Positions 51,747-62,008 of a stretch of 64,000 nt of DNA are shown here, piece by piece. The translations under genes were made by a program, and so were the position numbers. Origin of the DNA: an uncultured Lutimaribacter sp. (GTDB lineage Bacteria > Pseudomonadota > Alphaproteobacteria > Rhodobacterales > Rhodobacteraceae); NCBI GenBank assembly GCA_913061505.1, contig CAJXSO010000005.1:1-64000 (forward strand), written 5' to 3'. Below the pieces are notes generated by a model. The model was given only the letters and a program-made list of their open reading frames with translations, was not told where the DNA came from and ran no database searches. The number at the start of each line of letters is the position of its first letter. Position 1 is the stretch's first letter.

Positions 51747-53834
51747 ATGCCCAATTTGCTGATCGAATTGTTTTCCGAGGAAATCCCGGCCCGCATGCAG
51801 GCGCGTGCGGCGCAAGATCTGAAAAAACTTGTGACCCAAGGCTTGGTTGATGCCGGGCTTAGCTATGCGGGTGCGGCCAGTTTTGCCACGCCGCGCCGGC
51901 TGGCATTGGCAATCGAGGGGCTGCTGGCCGCCTCGCCCACCTTGCGCGAAGAGCGCAAAGGCCCGCGTGTGGATGCGCCCGAACAGGCCATCGAAGGGTT
52001 TTTGCGCGGCGCTGGCCTAACCCGCGACCAGCTGGAAATTCGCGACGAAAAAAAGGGGCAGGTCTATTTCGCCACGATCGAAAAGCCCGGGCGCGCCGCC
52101 CCCGAGATTGTGGCCGAGGTGCTGGAAAATGTGGTGCGCAATTTCCCATGGCCCAAATCCATGCGCTGGGGCACGGGCAGCCTGCGTTGGGTGCGCCCGC
52201 TGCATTCGATCTTGTGCATCCTCACCAACGAGGCCGGCGAGGCCGAGGTGGTGGCGCTGGATATCGACGGCATTCAGGCAACCAACACCACCGAAGGCCA
52301 CCGCTTTATGGGCGATGGGCGCTTTGCGGTTAGCAGCTTTGACGATTACGCCACCAAACTAAAGCGCCATTTCGTGCTGCTCGATGCAAACGAACGGGCC
52401 GAAACCATCTGGGGCGAGGCCAGCAATATGGCCTTTGCCCAAGGCCTGGAGGTGATGCAAGACCCAAGCCTTTTGGCCGAGGTGGCCGGGCTGGTGGAAT
52501 GGCCTGTGGTGCTGATGGGCCAGATTGACGAGGCGTTTTTGGGCCTGCCGCCCGAGGTGCTGCAAACCTCGATGAAAGAGCACCAGAAATTCTTTTCGGT
52601 GCGCAACCCGAAAACCGGGCGGATCGAGAAATTTGTCACTGTGGCGAACCGCACCACAGCCGATCACGGCGCCACCATTCTGGCGGGCAACCAAAAAGTG
52701 CTGGCCGCGCGCCTGTCGGATGCCAAGTTTTTCTGGGAAAACGATCTGCGCGTGGCCAAGACAGATGGCCTGGGCGCATGGGTGGCTCGGCTGGAAAACG
52801 TGACATTTCACAACAAATTGGGCAGCCAGGCTGCGCGCATCTCTCGTATTGCGGCGCTGGCAGGCCAGATTGCCCCGGCCGTGGGCGCCGATGCAGCATT
52901 GGCAGAACAGGCCGCAGGCGTTGCCAAGGCCGATTTAAGCTCGGAAATGGTTTACGAATTTCCCGAGCTTCAGGGGCTGATGGGCCGCTATTACGCCACC
53001 GCCGCCGGGCTGGATGCGCAGGTGGCGGCCGCCTGCCAAGAGCATTATTCGCCCCTTGGCCCCTCGGATGCCGTGCCAAATGCGCCGGTATCTGTGGCTG
53101 TGGCGCTGGCCGACAAGCTGGATACATTGTGCGGGTTCTGGGCGATCGACGAAAAACCCACCGGCAGCAAAGACCCCTATGCGCTGCGCCGCGCAGCCCT
53201 GGGGGTGATCCGCTTGGTGCTGGAAAACACCCTGCGCTTGCCGCTGGTGGCGGTGCTGACTGCGCATCTGGCGCGCCAGCCCCAGCAGGGCGACGGGCCC
53301 GCGCTGGCGGCCGACCTGCTGGCGTTTTTCCATGACCGGCTAAAGGTGTTCCTGCGCGATCAGGGGCTGCGCCATGACGTGATTGATGCGGTGCTGGCCC
53401 AGGCTGGCAATGATGATTTGCTGCTGGTTGTGGCCCGCGCGCAGGCTTTGAATGACACGCTGGCCACCGAAGATGGCACCAACCTGGTGCAGGGCTTTAA
53501 GCGGGCCAACAATATCTTGACCCAGGCCGAGGCCAAGGATGGCGTGGAATATTCCTTTGGCGCGGATGCGAAATTTGCTGAAACCGCCGTGGAAACCGCG
53601 CTTTTTGCCGCGCTGGATGCCGCCGAGCCGCAGATCAACGCGGCGCTAAAGGCCGAGGATTTTGCCGCAGCCATGGGGGCCATGGCCGCGCTACGTGCCC
53701 CGATCGATGGGTTTTTCGAGGCGGTTCAGGTGAATTCCGACAATGAAATCATCCGCCGAAACCGCCTGAACCTGTTGCACCGTATCCGCAGCATTTGCCT
53801 AAGCGTGGCGGATTTGACCCGCATCGAGGGCTGA
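51747..53834 (+). CDS. glyS: Glycyl-tRNA synthetase, beta subunit
   Basis: 695 residues. NLLIELFSEEIPARMQARAAQDL is the classic start, and the LRPRRP-type segment, GFWAIDEKPTGSKDPYALRRAALG and the C-terminal LHRIRSICLSVADLTRIEG (anticodon-binding) are all in place. Forms the alpha2beta2 enzyme with GlyQ. Its end is followed by a GC-rich hairpin and a copy of the dispersed 22-bp repeat. Confidence 0.97.
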   Translation: MPNLLIELFSEEIPARMQARAAQDLKKLVTQGLVDAGLSYAGAASFATPRRLALAIEGLLAASPTLREERKGPRVDAPEQAIEGFLRGAGLTRDQLEIRDEKKGQVYFATIEKPGRAAPEIVAEVLENVVRNFPWPKSMRWGTGSLRWVRPLHSILCILTNEAGEAEVVALDIDGIQATNTTEGHRFMGDGRFAVSSFDDYATKLKRHFVLLDANERAETIWGEASNMAFAQGLEVMQDPSLLAEVAGLVEWPVVLMGQIDEAFLGLPPEVLQTSMKEHQKFFSVRNPKTGRIEKFVTVANRTTADHGATILAGNQKVLAARLSDAKFFWENDLRVAKTDGLGAWVARLENVTFHNKLGSQAARISRIAALAGQIAPAVGADAALAEQAAGVAKADLSSEMVYEFPELQGLMGRYYATAAGLDAQVAAACQEHYSPLGPSDAVPNAPVSVAVALADKLDTLCGFWAIDEKPTGSKDPYALRRAALGVIRLVLENTLRLPLVAVLTAHLARQPQQGDGPALAADLLAFFHDRLKVFLRDQGLRHDVIDAVLAQAGNDDLLLVVARAQALNDTLATEDGTNLVQGFKRANNILTQAEAKDGVEYSFGADAKFAETAVETALFAALDAAEPQINAALKAEDFAAAMGAMAALRAPIDGFFEAVQVNSDNEIIRRNRLNLLHRIRSICLSVADLTRIEG

Positions 53835-53891
53835 TCTTTTCGGCAAGGCTGGCGGGGGCGCTGCCCCCGCTGGCCTGCGGCCAGCCCCCCG

Positions 53892-53913
53892 GAGTATTTG
53901 TCGCAAGATGAAG
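53892..53913 (+). repeat. Dispersed 22-bp repeat, copy 2
   Basis: GAGTATTTGTCGCAAGATGAAG, in the glyS to PPDK-like gap. It follows an inverted-repeat GC block (GGGGGCGCTGCCCCC, then GGCCTGCGGCC) at about 53856-53884. Copies at 24034 and 63717 are very similar. Confidence 0.8.
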
Positions 53914-53973
53914 AGGCGGCTTGCCTTGTGTCGTGTGGGGCGTATTCTGCGACCACAAAGGAAAGGTGCCGCG

Positions 53974-56520
53974 GTGCAGCAAAACGACCCTCATATCACC
54001 CTGATTACGCCAGATGCGCCGATGTCGGCGGCAAGCCATGGGGGGCGGGCGAAATGCCTGCAGCGCCTTGTGCGGCTGCATATGCCCGTGCCCCTGACGG
54101 TGGCGCTGTCGTTTGATGCGGTGCATCGCATCGCACAGGGCGAGATGCCGGATATGGCGGCGCTGTTGACGCCCTTTGGCAGCCAGCCCTTGCTATGTGT
54201 GCGCCCCAGCTCGCAAGACCCCGATTGGGGGGGGCCGGGGGCGGTGCTGAATATTGGCATGAATGATGCCCAATATGTGGAATTGAGCGAGCGGATTGGC
54301 ACCAATGCCGCAGCGGCCGTTTATACGCGGTTTGTGCAGGCCTATGCCATTCACGTGGCGCGGTTGGACCCGGATGCGTTCGAGCATTTGACCGGCGAGG
54401 GGCTGGAGGTGCTGCGCGCGGTGCTGCGGGCCTATGAGGACGAGACGGAAGAGGCATTTCCGCAAGATCCCGGGGTGCAATTGGCCGAGGTGTTACGCTC
54501 GATGGCGCGGGCCTGGGAGGGCACGACGGCGCGATTGCTGCGCCAGGCCAAAGGGGCGCCTGCCGATGCGGGGCTGGGGCTGGTGGTGCAGGAAATGGCC
54601 CTAGGGTTGGGGCGCGAGGGCGGTGAAAACGGCTCGGGGGTGATCCAGCTGGTCAATAGCAAAACCGGCGCGCAACAGATCACGGGGCGCTATTTGCGCC
54701 AAAGCCAGGGCCGTGATGCGCTGGAGCGCGACCGTGAGGCGGCGTTTTTGGAACGCGACCCGCGCGGGCCCAGCCTGCAAGAGCTGGCGCCAGAGGCGTT
54801 TGATCGGCTGATTTCGATCACGGGTAAAATGCGCGAGCGGCTGCGCGAAGAAATGCAGGCGGAATTCACCATCGAGAACGGTGAGGTGCATATTCTCGAT
54901 GGGGTGCGGGTGGCGCGCTCGGGCCGGGCGGCGGTGCGGATTGCGGTGCGGTTGGCCGAAGATGGCATTATCTCGCGCGAGGAGGCCTTGATGCGGATCG
55001 AGCCGCGGGCGTTGAACGAATTGCTGCACCGCCAGGTAGACCCAGAGGCGCGGCGCGATGTGGTGGCGCGTGGGGTGGCGGCCAGCCCCGGGGCTGCGGC
55101 GGGGCGCATCGTGTTTTCGGCCGCGGCTGCGCAGGCCAGTGCCGCGCGCGGCGAGGCTTGCGTTTTGGTGCGGCGCGAAACCGCGCCCGAGGATATTCGC
55201 GGGATGCATGCGGCCGTGGCTGTGCTGACCGAACGCGGGGGCATGACCAGCCACGCGGCGGTGATCGGGCGTGGCATGGGCCTGCCCTGTGTGGTGGGCG
55301 CGCATGATTTGAAATTTCACACCAGCAAGCAGGCTTTGCTGACCCGGGATGGGCGCGAATTGCGGGCAGGCGATGTGATTACCGTTGATGGCACCAATGG
55401 CGAGGTTTTGGCAGGCGAGGCGCCCATGCTGGAGGCCGCCCAAGATGATGCGTTTCAAACGCTGATGGCCTGGGCCGATGCGGTGCGCGATATTGGCATC
55501 CGCGCCAATGCTGACACGCCAGCCGATGCGATGACGGCGCGCAATTTTGCCGCCCAGGGCATTGGGCTGTGCCGCACCGAGCATATGTTTTTCGAGGCCG
55601 ATCGCCTGACGGTGATGCGCGAGATGATTTTCGCCGATACCTCGAAAGACCGGGCTGCGGCGCTCGAGCGTTTGTTGCCGATGCAGCGCGCTGATTTTAT
55701 CGAGCTGTTTCGCATCATGCAGGGCCAGCCTGTGTGCATCCGCCTGTTCGACCCGCCCTTGCACGAATTTTTACCCTCCGACAGGGCCGGGCATCGCGAA
55801 TTGGCCGAGGCGCTGGATTTGCCCCTGTCAGATGTCACCCGCCGGGTCGAGGCGCTGGTGGAATATAACCCGATGCTGGGCATGCGCGGGGTGCGGCTGG
55901 GTATCACTGTGCCCGAGATTTATGAAATGCAGGCGCGCGCCATTTTCGAGGCGACAATCGCGGCCAGCCGTGATGGTGCGGCGGTGGTGCCAGAAATTAT
56001 GATCCCGCTGGTTTCGGCCAAGCGCGAAGTGGAAATGGTGAAAACCCGTATCGATGCGGTGGCTGCGGCGGTGCGCACGGAAACCGGCCAAAGCTTTACC
56101 TACCGGATGGGGGTTATGGTTGAAACCCCACGCGCGGCGCTGCGGGCGGCAGAAATTGCGCCGCATTGCGCGTTTTTGTCTTTTGGCACGAATGACCTGA
56201 CGCAAATGACCTATGGGTTGTCACGCGATGATGCGGGGCGTTTTATGTCGACCTATGTGCAACAGGGGGTATTTCCCGAAGATCCGTTTCACCGGCTTGA
56301 TGCCGATGGGGTGGGCGAATTGCTGACCATCGGGGCCGAGCGCGGGCGCCGTGCGCGCCCTGATCTGGTGGTTTCGATCTGTGGCGAACATGGCGGCAAC
56401 CCAGAATCGATTGCGTTTTGCCGGGCGGCGGGCTTTGATTACGTATCATGTTCGCCTTTCCGCGTGCCGGTTGCGCGGCTTGCCGCCGCCCAATTGGCGG
56501 TGAAAGACAAAATCGGGTAG
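53974..56520 (+). CDS. PPDK-like PEP-binding protein with degenerate ATP site
   Basis: 848 residues from the GTG at 53974 (AAGGAAAGG upstream). The swivelling phosphohistidine domain (H427 in GGMTSHAAV) and C-terminal PEP/pyruvate barrel (GLCRTEHMF, VCIRLFDPPLHEF, SFGTNDLTQMTYG, C803 in CGEHGGNPES) are complete. Of six ATP-site residues in Clostridium symbiosum PPDK, R77 and E297 stay, but the Lys is R25, Asp is Q295, Gln is D309 and the second Arg is V311. So PEP-to-His chemistry may remain while ATP use is unlikely. It may be a regulator or work with another kinase. Follows glyS. Confidence 0.82.
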   Translation: MQQNDPHITLITPDAPMSAASHGGRAKCLQRLVRLHMPVPLTVALSFDAVHRIAQGEMPDMAALLTPFGSQPLLCVRPSSQDPDWGGPGAVLNIGMNDAQYVELSERIGTNAAAAVYTRFVQAYAIHVARLDPDAFEHLTGEGLEVLRAVLRAYEDETEEAFPQDPGVQLAEVLRSMARAWEGTTARLLRQAKGAPADAGLGLVVQEMALGLGREGGENGSGVIQLVNSKTGAQQITGRYLRQSQGRDALERDREAAFLERDPRGPSLQELAPEAFDRLISITGKMRERLREEMQAEFTIENGEVHILDGVRVARSGRAAVRIAVRLAEDGIISREEALMRIEPRALNELLHRQVDPEARRDVVARGVAASPGAAAGRIVFSAAAAQASAARGEACVLVRRETAPEDIRGMHAAVAVLTERGGMTSHAAVIGRGMGLPCVVGAHDLKFHTSKQALLTRDGRELRAGDVITVDGTNGEVLAGEAPMLEAAQDDAFQTLMAWADAVRDIGIRANADTPADAMTARNFAAQGIGLCRTEHMFFEADRLTVMREMIFADTSKDRAAALERLLPMQRADFIELFRIMQGQPVCIRLFDPPLHEFLPSDRAGHRELAEALDLPLSDVTRRVEALVEYNPMLGMRGVRLGITVPEIYEMQARAIFEATIAASRDGAAVVPEIMIPLVSAKREVEMVKTRIDAVAAAVRTETGQSFTYRMGVMVETPRAALRAAEIAPHCAFLSFGTNDLTQMTYGLSRDDAGRFMSTYVQQGVFPEDPFHRLDADGVGELLTIGAERGRRARPDLVVSICGEHGGNPESIAFCRAAGFDYVSCSPFRVPVARLAAAQLAVKDKIG

Positions 56521-56538
56521 GGCCGCGCGGCGCGGCCC
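56520..56538 (+). terminator. GC hairpin at the end of the PPDK-like gene
   Basis: 8-bp stem GGGCCGCG / CGCGGCCC, loop CGG, starting at the last base of the stop codon. No T-run follows. Confidence 0.35.
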
Positions 56539-56665
56539 CAAGATCTGCTTGGCCGATAGGGGGTATGCCCTATACGCATGGCTAATGCGGCCTTTTGGGC
56601 TGGACCAAAGTGATATTTTCTGCATAAAAGCCCCGTTTTCGCCCAAAAGGCACGGAGGAAAACGC

Positions 56666-57286
56666 ATGAAACGGGTTTTTGCGCTGGTCTTGGCGCTGCT
56701 GGCGGCTGCGCCGGCCCAGGCCGAGCAGACTGTCCATGACGTTCTAAGCGTTGAAAAGCACAACATGATCCGCTTGCCCAGCGACCGGATCGATGCGTTG
56801 ATGAAACGCCCCAATGGCCATGCAGCCGCCCCCTATACCCGGGCGTGGCTGGCCAATTTGCCGCCGGTGAAATCGGGTGGCAAGCAATGGCAATGCTTGG
56901 CCGAGGCGCTGTATTTCGAGGCGCGGGGCGAAAGTGTGAAGGGCCAGTTTGCTGTGGCCGAGGTTATTTTGAACCGTGTCGATAGCCCCAATTTCCCTGA
57001 TACCGTATGCGGTGTGGTGCATCAGGGCACCGGCCGGCGCCATGCGTGCCAGTTTAGCTATACCTGCGATGGCCTGGCGGAAACCATCAGCGAACCCAAA
57101 GCATACGAGCGCGCGGGCAAGGTGGCGAAATTGCTGCTGAACGGGGCCGAGCGCAGCCTGACCAATGGCGCAACGCATTACCATGCCGAATGGGTAAAGC
57201 CGCGTTGGGCAAAGAAATTTGCCGCCACCGTAAAGATCGGCCAGCATCATTTTTATCGCCATCCGCGCGAGTTGTCGCAAAATTGA
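56666..57286 (+). CDS. Secreted cell wall hydrolase, SleB type
   Basis: 206 residues. Signal peptide (RVFALVLALLAAAPAQA). The Hydrolase_2 core starts at WQCLAEALYFEARGE, whose glutamate is the expected catalytic residue, and continues VAEVILNRVDSPNFPDTVCGVVHQG, ACQFSYTCDG and THYHAEWVKP. It is related to spore-cortex lytic SleB; in these bacteria it should cut peptidoglycan in the periplasm. The ATG at 56666 has CGGAGGAAAA before it. Stands alone after the PPDK-like gene. Confidence 0.88.
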   Translation: MKRVFALVLALLAAAPAQAEQTVHDVLSVEKHNMIRLPSDRIDALMKRPNGHAAAPYTRAWLANLPPVKSGGKQWQCLAEALYFEARGESVKGQFAVAEVILNRVDSPNFPDTVCGVVHQGTGRRHACQFSYTCDGLAETISEPKAYERAGKVAKLLLNGAERSLTNGATHYHAEWVKPRWAKKFAATVKIGQHHFYRHPRELSQN

Positions 57287-57388
57287 CGTAGGCTTGCCGC
57301 AAATGGGGGGCGTGGTGCCGCCCGTGGCCCGGCATCTGGTGCAGCGCAGCCTATTGTGCGTGCCAAAGCACATTGCTTGGGGGGCAAG

Positions 57389-58321
57389 ATGAGCCAAGAG
57401 ATCAAATGGGCCTTTGCCCATCCGGCCGAGCGGGCCGCCGGCACCGCGGGCGATGGGCCGCTTGACCGTATTTCGTTGCGCGATCACGTGGTCGAGGTGG
57501 AAATCGGCGCCTTTCAGGCCGAACGCGGCACGACCCAGCGGATATGTTTCAACGTGGTGGTCGAGGTGACGCCGGTTGACAATATCCTTGAGGATGACGT
57601 CGATAGTATTCTCTCCTACGACCGTGTGACCGAGGCCATCGCCGCCGAGCTGGCCGACGAGCGGCTGAACCTCTTGGAAACCTTGGCCGAACGCATTGCC
57701 GAGCGTATTTTGCTAGAACCACAGGCGGTGCGGGTGTTTGTGCGTATCGAAAAGCTGGATCGCGGCCCGGGCGCTTTGGGTGTTGAAATCGTGCGTGCGC
57801 GCAAACAGGCCGCCCCCCGCCGTATTGCCGCCGATAAGCCACACCCGCAGGTGGTGTATTTGTCGAATGCGGCCATTTCCTCGGCGCATTTGGGCCAATG
57901 GCTGGATCAGCTAGAGCGTGAACAGCGCCCCACGATTTTATGCGTTGGCCCAGCCGATGCCGCGGGCCTTTCTGCGCGCCTCGATGCGGGCCACGCCATG
58001 GCGCAACGCCGGATCGATCTGCTGGCCATCGAGCAAAACGCATGGATGCTGGCCGCCCGCGACCCGCGCTGCGTGGTGGTGAACTCACGCACCGAGCTTG
58101 ATTGGTCGATGCGCCATGACAAGATCAGCGTTTGGGCCCCCTCAAAACTGGTGCTGGATGCTGTCGATGGCCCGCCTGTGGGCCCGGTGGATGCGCTGGG
58201 GCTGGTGGTGTGGTTTGCCCGTTTCATGGAGGCAGCAGACCTGCTGATCATCGGTGAAAACCTGCCCGATGCGCCAGATTTGCCGCTGCGGGCGGTGGCA
58301 GCTGATGTGCGGGTGCTATAG
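57389..58321 (+). CDS. folB: Dihydroneopterin aldolase fused to a C-terminal domain
   Basis: 310 residues, more than twice the usual 120. The N-terminal part (about 28-140) is a full FolB: LDRISLRDHVVEVEIGAFQAER with the substrate glutamate, ILSYDRVTEAI with the tyrosine, and the lysine in VRIEKLDRGPGALGVEIVR. The next 160 residues (VVYLSNAAISSAHLGQWLDQ, CVGPADAAGLSARLD, and on to VVWFARFMEAADLLIIGENLPDA) form an alpha/beta domain I do not recognise. FolB makes 6-hydroxymethyl-dihydropterin for folate. folP follows 30 bp later. Confidence 0.88.
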   Translation: MSQEIKWAFAHPAERAAGTAGDGPLDRISLRDHVVEVEIGAFQAERGTTQRICFNVVVEVTPVDNILEDDVDSILSYDRVTEAIAAELADERLNLLETLAERIAERILLEPQAVRVFVRIEKLDRGPGALGVEIVRARKQAAPRRIAADKPHPQVVYLSNAAISSAHLGQWLDQLEREQRPTILCVGPADAAGLSARLDAGHAMAQRRIDLLAIEQNAWMLAARDPRCVVVNSRTELDWSMRHDKISVWAPSKLVLDAVDGPPVGPVDALGLVVWFARFMEAADLLIIGENLPDAPDLPLRAVAADVRVL

Positions 58322-58351
58322 GGCTGGCCCAGGTTCACAGCAGGCAGATCT

Positions 58352-59377
58352 ATGGCACAGTATTTCCGCCCCCTCGTGCAAAGCGGCCCCTGCCGCCCCG
58401 ATGATGCGCTGCCCCTGGCGGGCGGGCCTTTGTGGTTTACCCATGCGCAGCAGCTGTCGCGCGCGGGGCAGGGGCCGATCGTGCCCGCCCATGCGCTGCC
58501 CGAGGCCTGGCGCCAGCGTTTGAGCGCGCCGCGCGCGCCTATGGCCGGGCTCACGTTTACGCGCCCACAGGTGATGGGCATTTTAAACGCCACACCTGAC
58601 AGTTTTTCCGATGGCGGGCAGTTTTTCGACCCGGCCGATGCGCTGGCCCATGCCGCCCAGATGGTGGCCGATGGCGTGGATATCATCGATATCGGTGGCG
58701 AAAGCACCCGCCCCGGCGCCGAAACTGTGCCCCCCACAGACGAGGCCGCGCGCGTGTGCCCGGTGGTGGCGGGCATGCGTGCGGCCCACGGCGCCTTGCC
58801 CATCTCGGTTGATACGCGCAAGGCCAGCGTGGCCGAGGCCGCCCTGGCCGCAGGGGCCACGCTGGTAAACGATGTGTCGGGCTTTACCTATGACCCGGCG
58901 TTGGCGCCCCTATGTGCGGCGCAAAACACCCCCGTGTGCGTGATGCATGCGCAGGGCGATCCGCAGACCATGCAGCAAAACCCGCGCTATGAAAACGTGC
59001 TGCTCGATGTTTACGATTTTCTAGAGGCCCAGGTGCACAGCCTGACGGCAGCGGGCATCGCGCGCGATCAGATCATGGTAGACCCGGGCATCGGGTTTGG
59101 CAAAACGCTGGATCACAACCTGGCCTTGCTGGCTGGAATGTCGCTTTTTCATGGCTTGGGCTGCCCCATTTTATTGGGCGTGTCGCGCAAGAAATTCATC
59201 GCCACTTTGGGCCATGCGCCAGAACCCGCACAGCGCATGCCCGGCTCGATCGCGGTGGCGCTGGCGGGGGTAGCGCAGGGGGTGCAGGTGTTGCGGGTGC
59301 ATGATGTGCGCGAAACCGTATCGGCCCTGGCGCTGTGGCAGGCCGTGCATTGGGGCGCGCCGCCCGCGGCCAACTAG
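58352..59377 (+). CDS. folP: Dihydropteroate synthase
   Basis: 341 residues, about 60 longer than the E. coli enzyme because of an N-terminal extension. From residue 70: VMGILNATPDSFSDGGQF (loop 1), IDIGGESTRPGAETVPP (loop 2), LVNDVSGF, DPGIGFGKTLDHNLALL and GVSRKKFIATL. Couples pABA to the pterin, target of sulfonamides. Behind folB; in other Rhodobacterales glmM often follows, here the next gene is a convergent transporter that overlaps the stop by 4 bp. Confidence 0.96.
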   Translation: MAQYFRPLVQSGPCRPDDALPLAGGPLWFTHAQQLSRAGQGPIVPAHALPEAWRQRLSAPRAPMAGLTFTRPQVMGILNATPDSFSDGGQFFDPADALAHAAQMVADGVDIIDIGGESTRPGAETVPPTDEAARVCPVVAGMRAAHGALPISVDTRKASVAEAALAAGATLVNDVSGFTYDPALAPLCAAQNTPVCVMHAQGDPQTMQQNPRYENVLLDVYDFLEAQVHSLTAAGIARDQIMVDPGIGFGKTLDHNLALLAGMSLFHGLGCPILLGVSRKKFIATLGHAPEPAQRMPGSIAVALAGVAQGVQVLRVHDVRETVSALALWQAVHWGAPPAAN

Positions 59378-60291
59378 GCGCTGCGGCGCGAAAATAGCCG
59401 CTTTAAGGCGCCAAATTGTGATATGGCCACCCCGCATAGAATAAGCACCATCGCCACCAACAGGCTGGCATGCACCGGCTCGCCCAGCAAGATGACGCCC
59501 AGCAAAACCGACCACAGCGGCACCTGATAATTTGTCAGGCTCATAAAAACCGGCCCGGCGCTGCGGATCACCGAGATGCGCAGCATATTGGCCGCAGCTG
59601 TGGGCACCAGCCCCAGAAAGGCCAGCAGCAAAAACCCATAGCCGCCGGGGCTGGCAGGGCGCCCCTCAACCGCCAGCGCCAGGCCCAGCACAAATACCGC
59701 GCCAATCAGCAAGGTGATGGCCGACAGGCCCAGCGGATCTATGGCAGGCAGGCGGCGCATCAACACCGATGACATCGCATAGCAGCTGGCCGCGCCCACG
59801 CAGGCCAAACGCCCCCAGATTTCCACCTGCGATCCGCTGCTGGCAAAAGCATCTGGCCCGATCAGCACCAACACCCCGCAAAACCCGATCAAAAACCCCA
59901 GCAAGCGCCGCAGGGTAATACGCTCGCCCGGCACCAAAACATGGGCCAAGGGCAGCACGATCAGCCCCACCGCCGCCATGCTGACGCCGGCAAACCCGGC
60001 GGTGACATATTGCTGCCCCCAGGCCAACAGCATGAAGGGCACCGCGGTAGATAACAGCCCGATCACCACCAGATTTGGCCAATCAGCCTGCGGGCCCAAA
60101 AACAGCCGCCCCCCGCGCAGCTGCCAGATAGCGGTGGTCAGCACCGCGGCAAAGCCGATCCGCGCGGCGGCAATCCAAAACGGCGTCATCAGCGCAAGCG
60201 CCAGTTCTGTCACCAAAAACGTGCCGCCCCAAACCAGCCCCAATGTGGCCACCATAGCCCAGCTTTTTCCCGTGATGTCAGGCTGTTGCAT
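59374..60291 (-). CDS. EamA-family (DMT) transporter
   Basis: 305 residues, about ten hydrophobic helices in two homologous EamA halves: WAMVATLGLVWGGTFLVTELAL in the first and ASCYAMSSVLMRRLPAIDPLG in the second. Members export amino acids or metabolites; substrate unknown. I start at the ATG at 60291 (GGGGAT upstream), not at a codon further up which has no signal. The frame upstream runs through the ilvC terminator region, which rules out a longer protein. Converges on folP. Confidence 0.88.
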   Translation of the reverse strand: MQQPDITGKSWAMVATLGLVWGGTFLVTELALALMTPFWIAAARIGFAAVLTTAIWQLRGGRLFLGPQADWPNLVVIGLLSTAVPFMLLAWGQQYVTAGFAGVSMAAVGLIVLPLAHVLVPGERITLRRLLGFLIGFCGVLVLIGPDAFASSGSQVEIWGRLACVGAASCYAMSSVLMRRLPAIDPLGLSAITLLIGAVFVLGLALAVEGRPASPGGYGFLLLAFLGLVPTAAANMLRISVIRSAGPVFMSLTNYQVPLWSVLLGVILLGEPVHASLLVAMVLILCGVAISQFGALKRLFSRRSA

Positions 60292-60301
60292 CGCTATCCC
60301 C

Positions 60302-60333
60302 AAAATAAAACAACCCCGGGCTAGGCCGGGGTT
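60302..60333 (-). terminator. Rho-independent terminator after ilvC
   Basis: On the minus strand: 8-bp stem AACCCCGG / CCGGGGTT, loop CCTAGC, then GTTTTATTTT. About 65 bp after the ilvC stop; a second imperfect GC hairpin precedes it. Confidence 0.85.
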
Positions 60334-60396
60334 TGCCCGGGCGCATGCGCGCCCGGCCACCGCCGCCAGCCGGGGCTGGCAGCCTGTGTATTGGCC

Positions 60397-61440
<1,044 letters not shown>

Positions 61441-61482
61441 TTATCCTGCCATGGGTTTAGCGGCTTTTGGGCTGATAGTGGT

Positions 61483-61528
61483 TGCGTAATTCGCAGTATA
61501 TGGGCAATAAGTGGTGGAATAATTCGCA
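61483..61528. promoter_or_regulatory. TAATTCGCA direct repeat in the ilvC/Lrp divergent promoter
   Basis: TAATTCGCA at 61487-61495 and again at 61520-61528, 33 bp apart, about three helical turns. The left copy sits in TGCGTAATTCGCA (61483-61495), a 13-bp near-perfect palindrome. Lrp-family proteins bind phased AT-rich sites, so these are candidates for self-regulation and ilvC control by the flanking Lrp genes. Confidence 0.45.
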
Positions 61529-61552
61529 AAATAGCACAAAGCGTAAAAATTC

Positions 61553-62008
61553 ATGCTGGATGATGTAGATCGGCGCATATTGCGCCAATATCAGGCCGCG
61601 CCTGAATTGCCTGCCGCCGATCTGGCCCAGCGGGCAGGTGTGACGGCCAGCACGCTTGGGCGGCGCCTGCAGCGCATGCACAGCCTTGGCGTGCTGCGCG
61701 GCCTGCGCGCCCAGGTGCATTGGCCGGCGCTGGGCTATGAGCTAGAGGTCAGCTTGCGGATCACGCTGGATAAAACCCAAGCGCGCGCTTTCGACGAATT
61801 TCTGGCCGCCGCCCGCACGGTGCCAGAAGTAATTGAAATTCAAACATTTCTTGGGGTGGTTGATGCCCGGCTGTCGGTGATCGCCCGCGATCTGGCCCAT
61901 TACCAGCAGGTCTACCGCCAGCGCATTCTTACCTTGCCCCATATCGCCGATATCGAGGCGCTGATGCATGTCGCCACCCTGAAATCAGACGAGGCGCTGC
62001 CGCTATGA
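61553..62008 (+). CDS. Lrp/AsnC-family transcriptional regulator (first)
   Basis: 151 residues. N-terminal helix-turn-helix DVDRRILRQYQAAPELPAAD then LAQRAGVTASTLGRRLQRM, and a C-terminal RAM domain (LRAQVHWPALGYELEVSLRI to YQQVYRQRILTLPHIADIEA) that binds effector and oligomerises. Divergent from ilvC; overlaps a second Lrp gene by 4 bp. The likely regulon is branched-chain amino acid metabolism. Confidence 0.9.
   Translation: MLDDVDRRILRQYQAAPELPAADLAQRAGVTASTLGRRLQRMHSLGVLRGLRAQVHWPALGYELEVSLRITLDKTQARAFDEFLAAARTVPEVIEIQTFLGVVDARLSVIARDLAHYQQVYRQRILTLPHIADIEALMHVATLKSDEALPL

Noticed and set aside
54601-55764. 387-codon frame antisense to the PPDK-like gene
   Set aside because: No recognisable domain and the sense strand is a clear PPDK-family protein.
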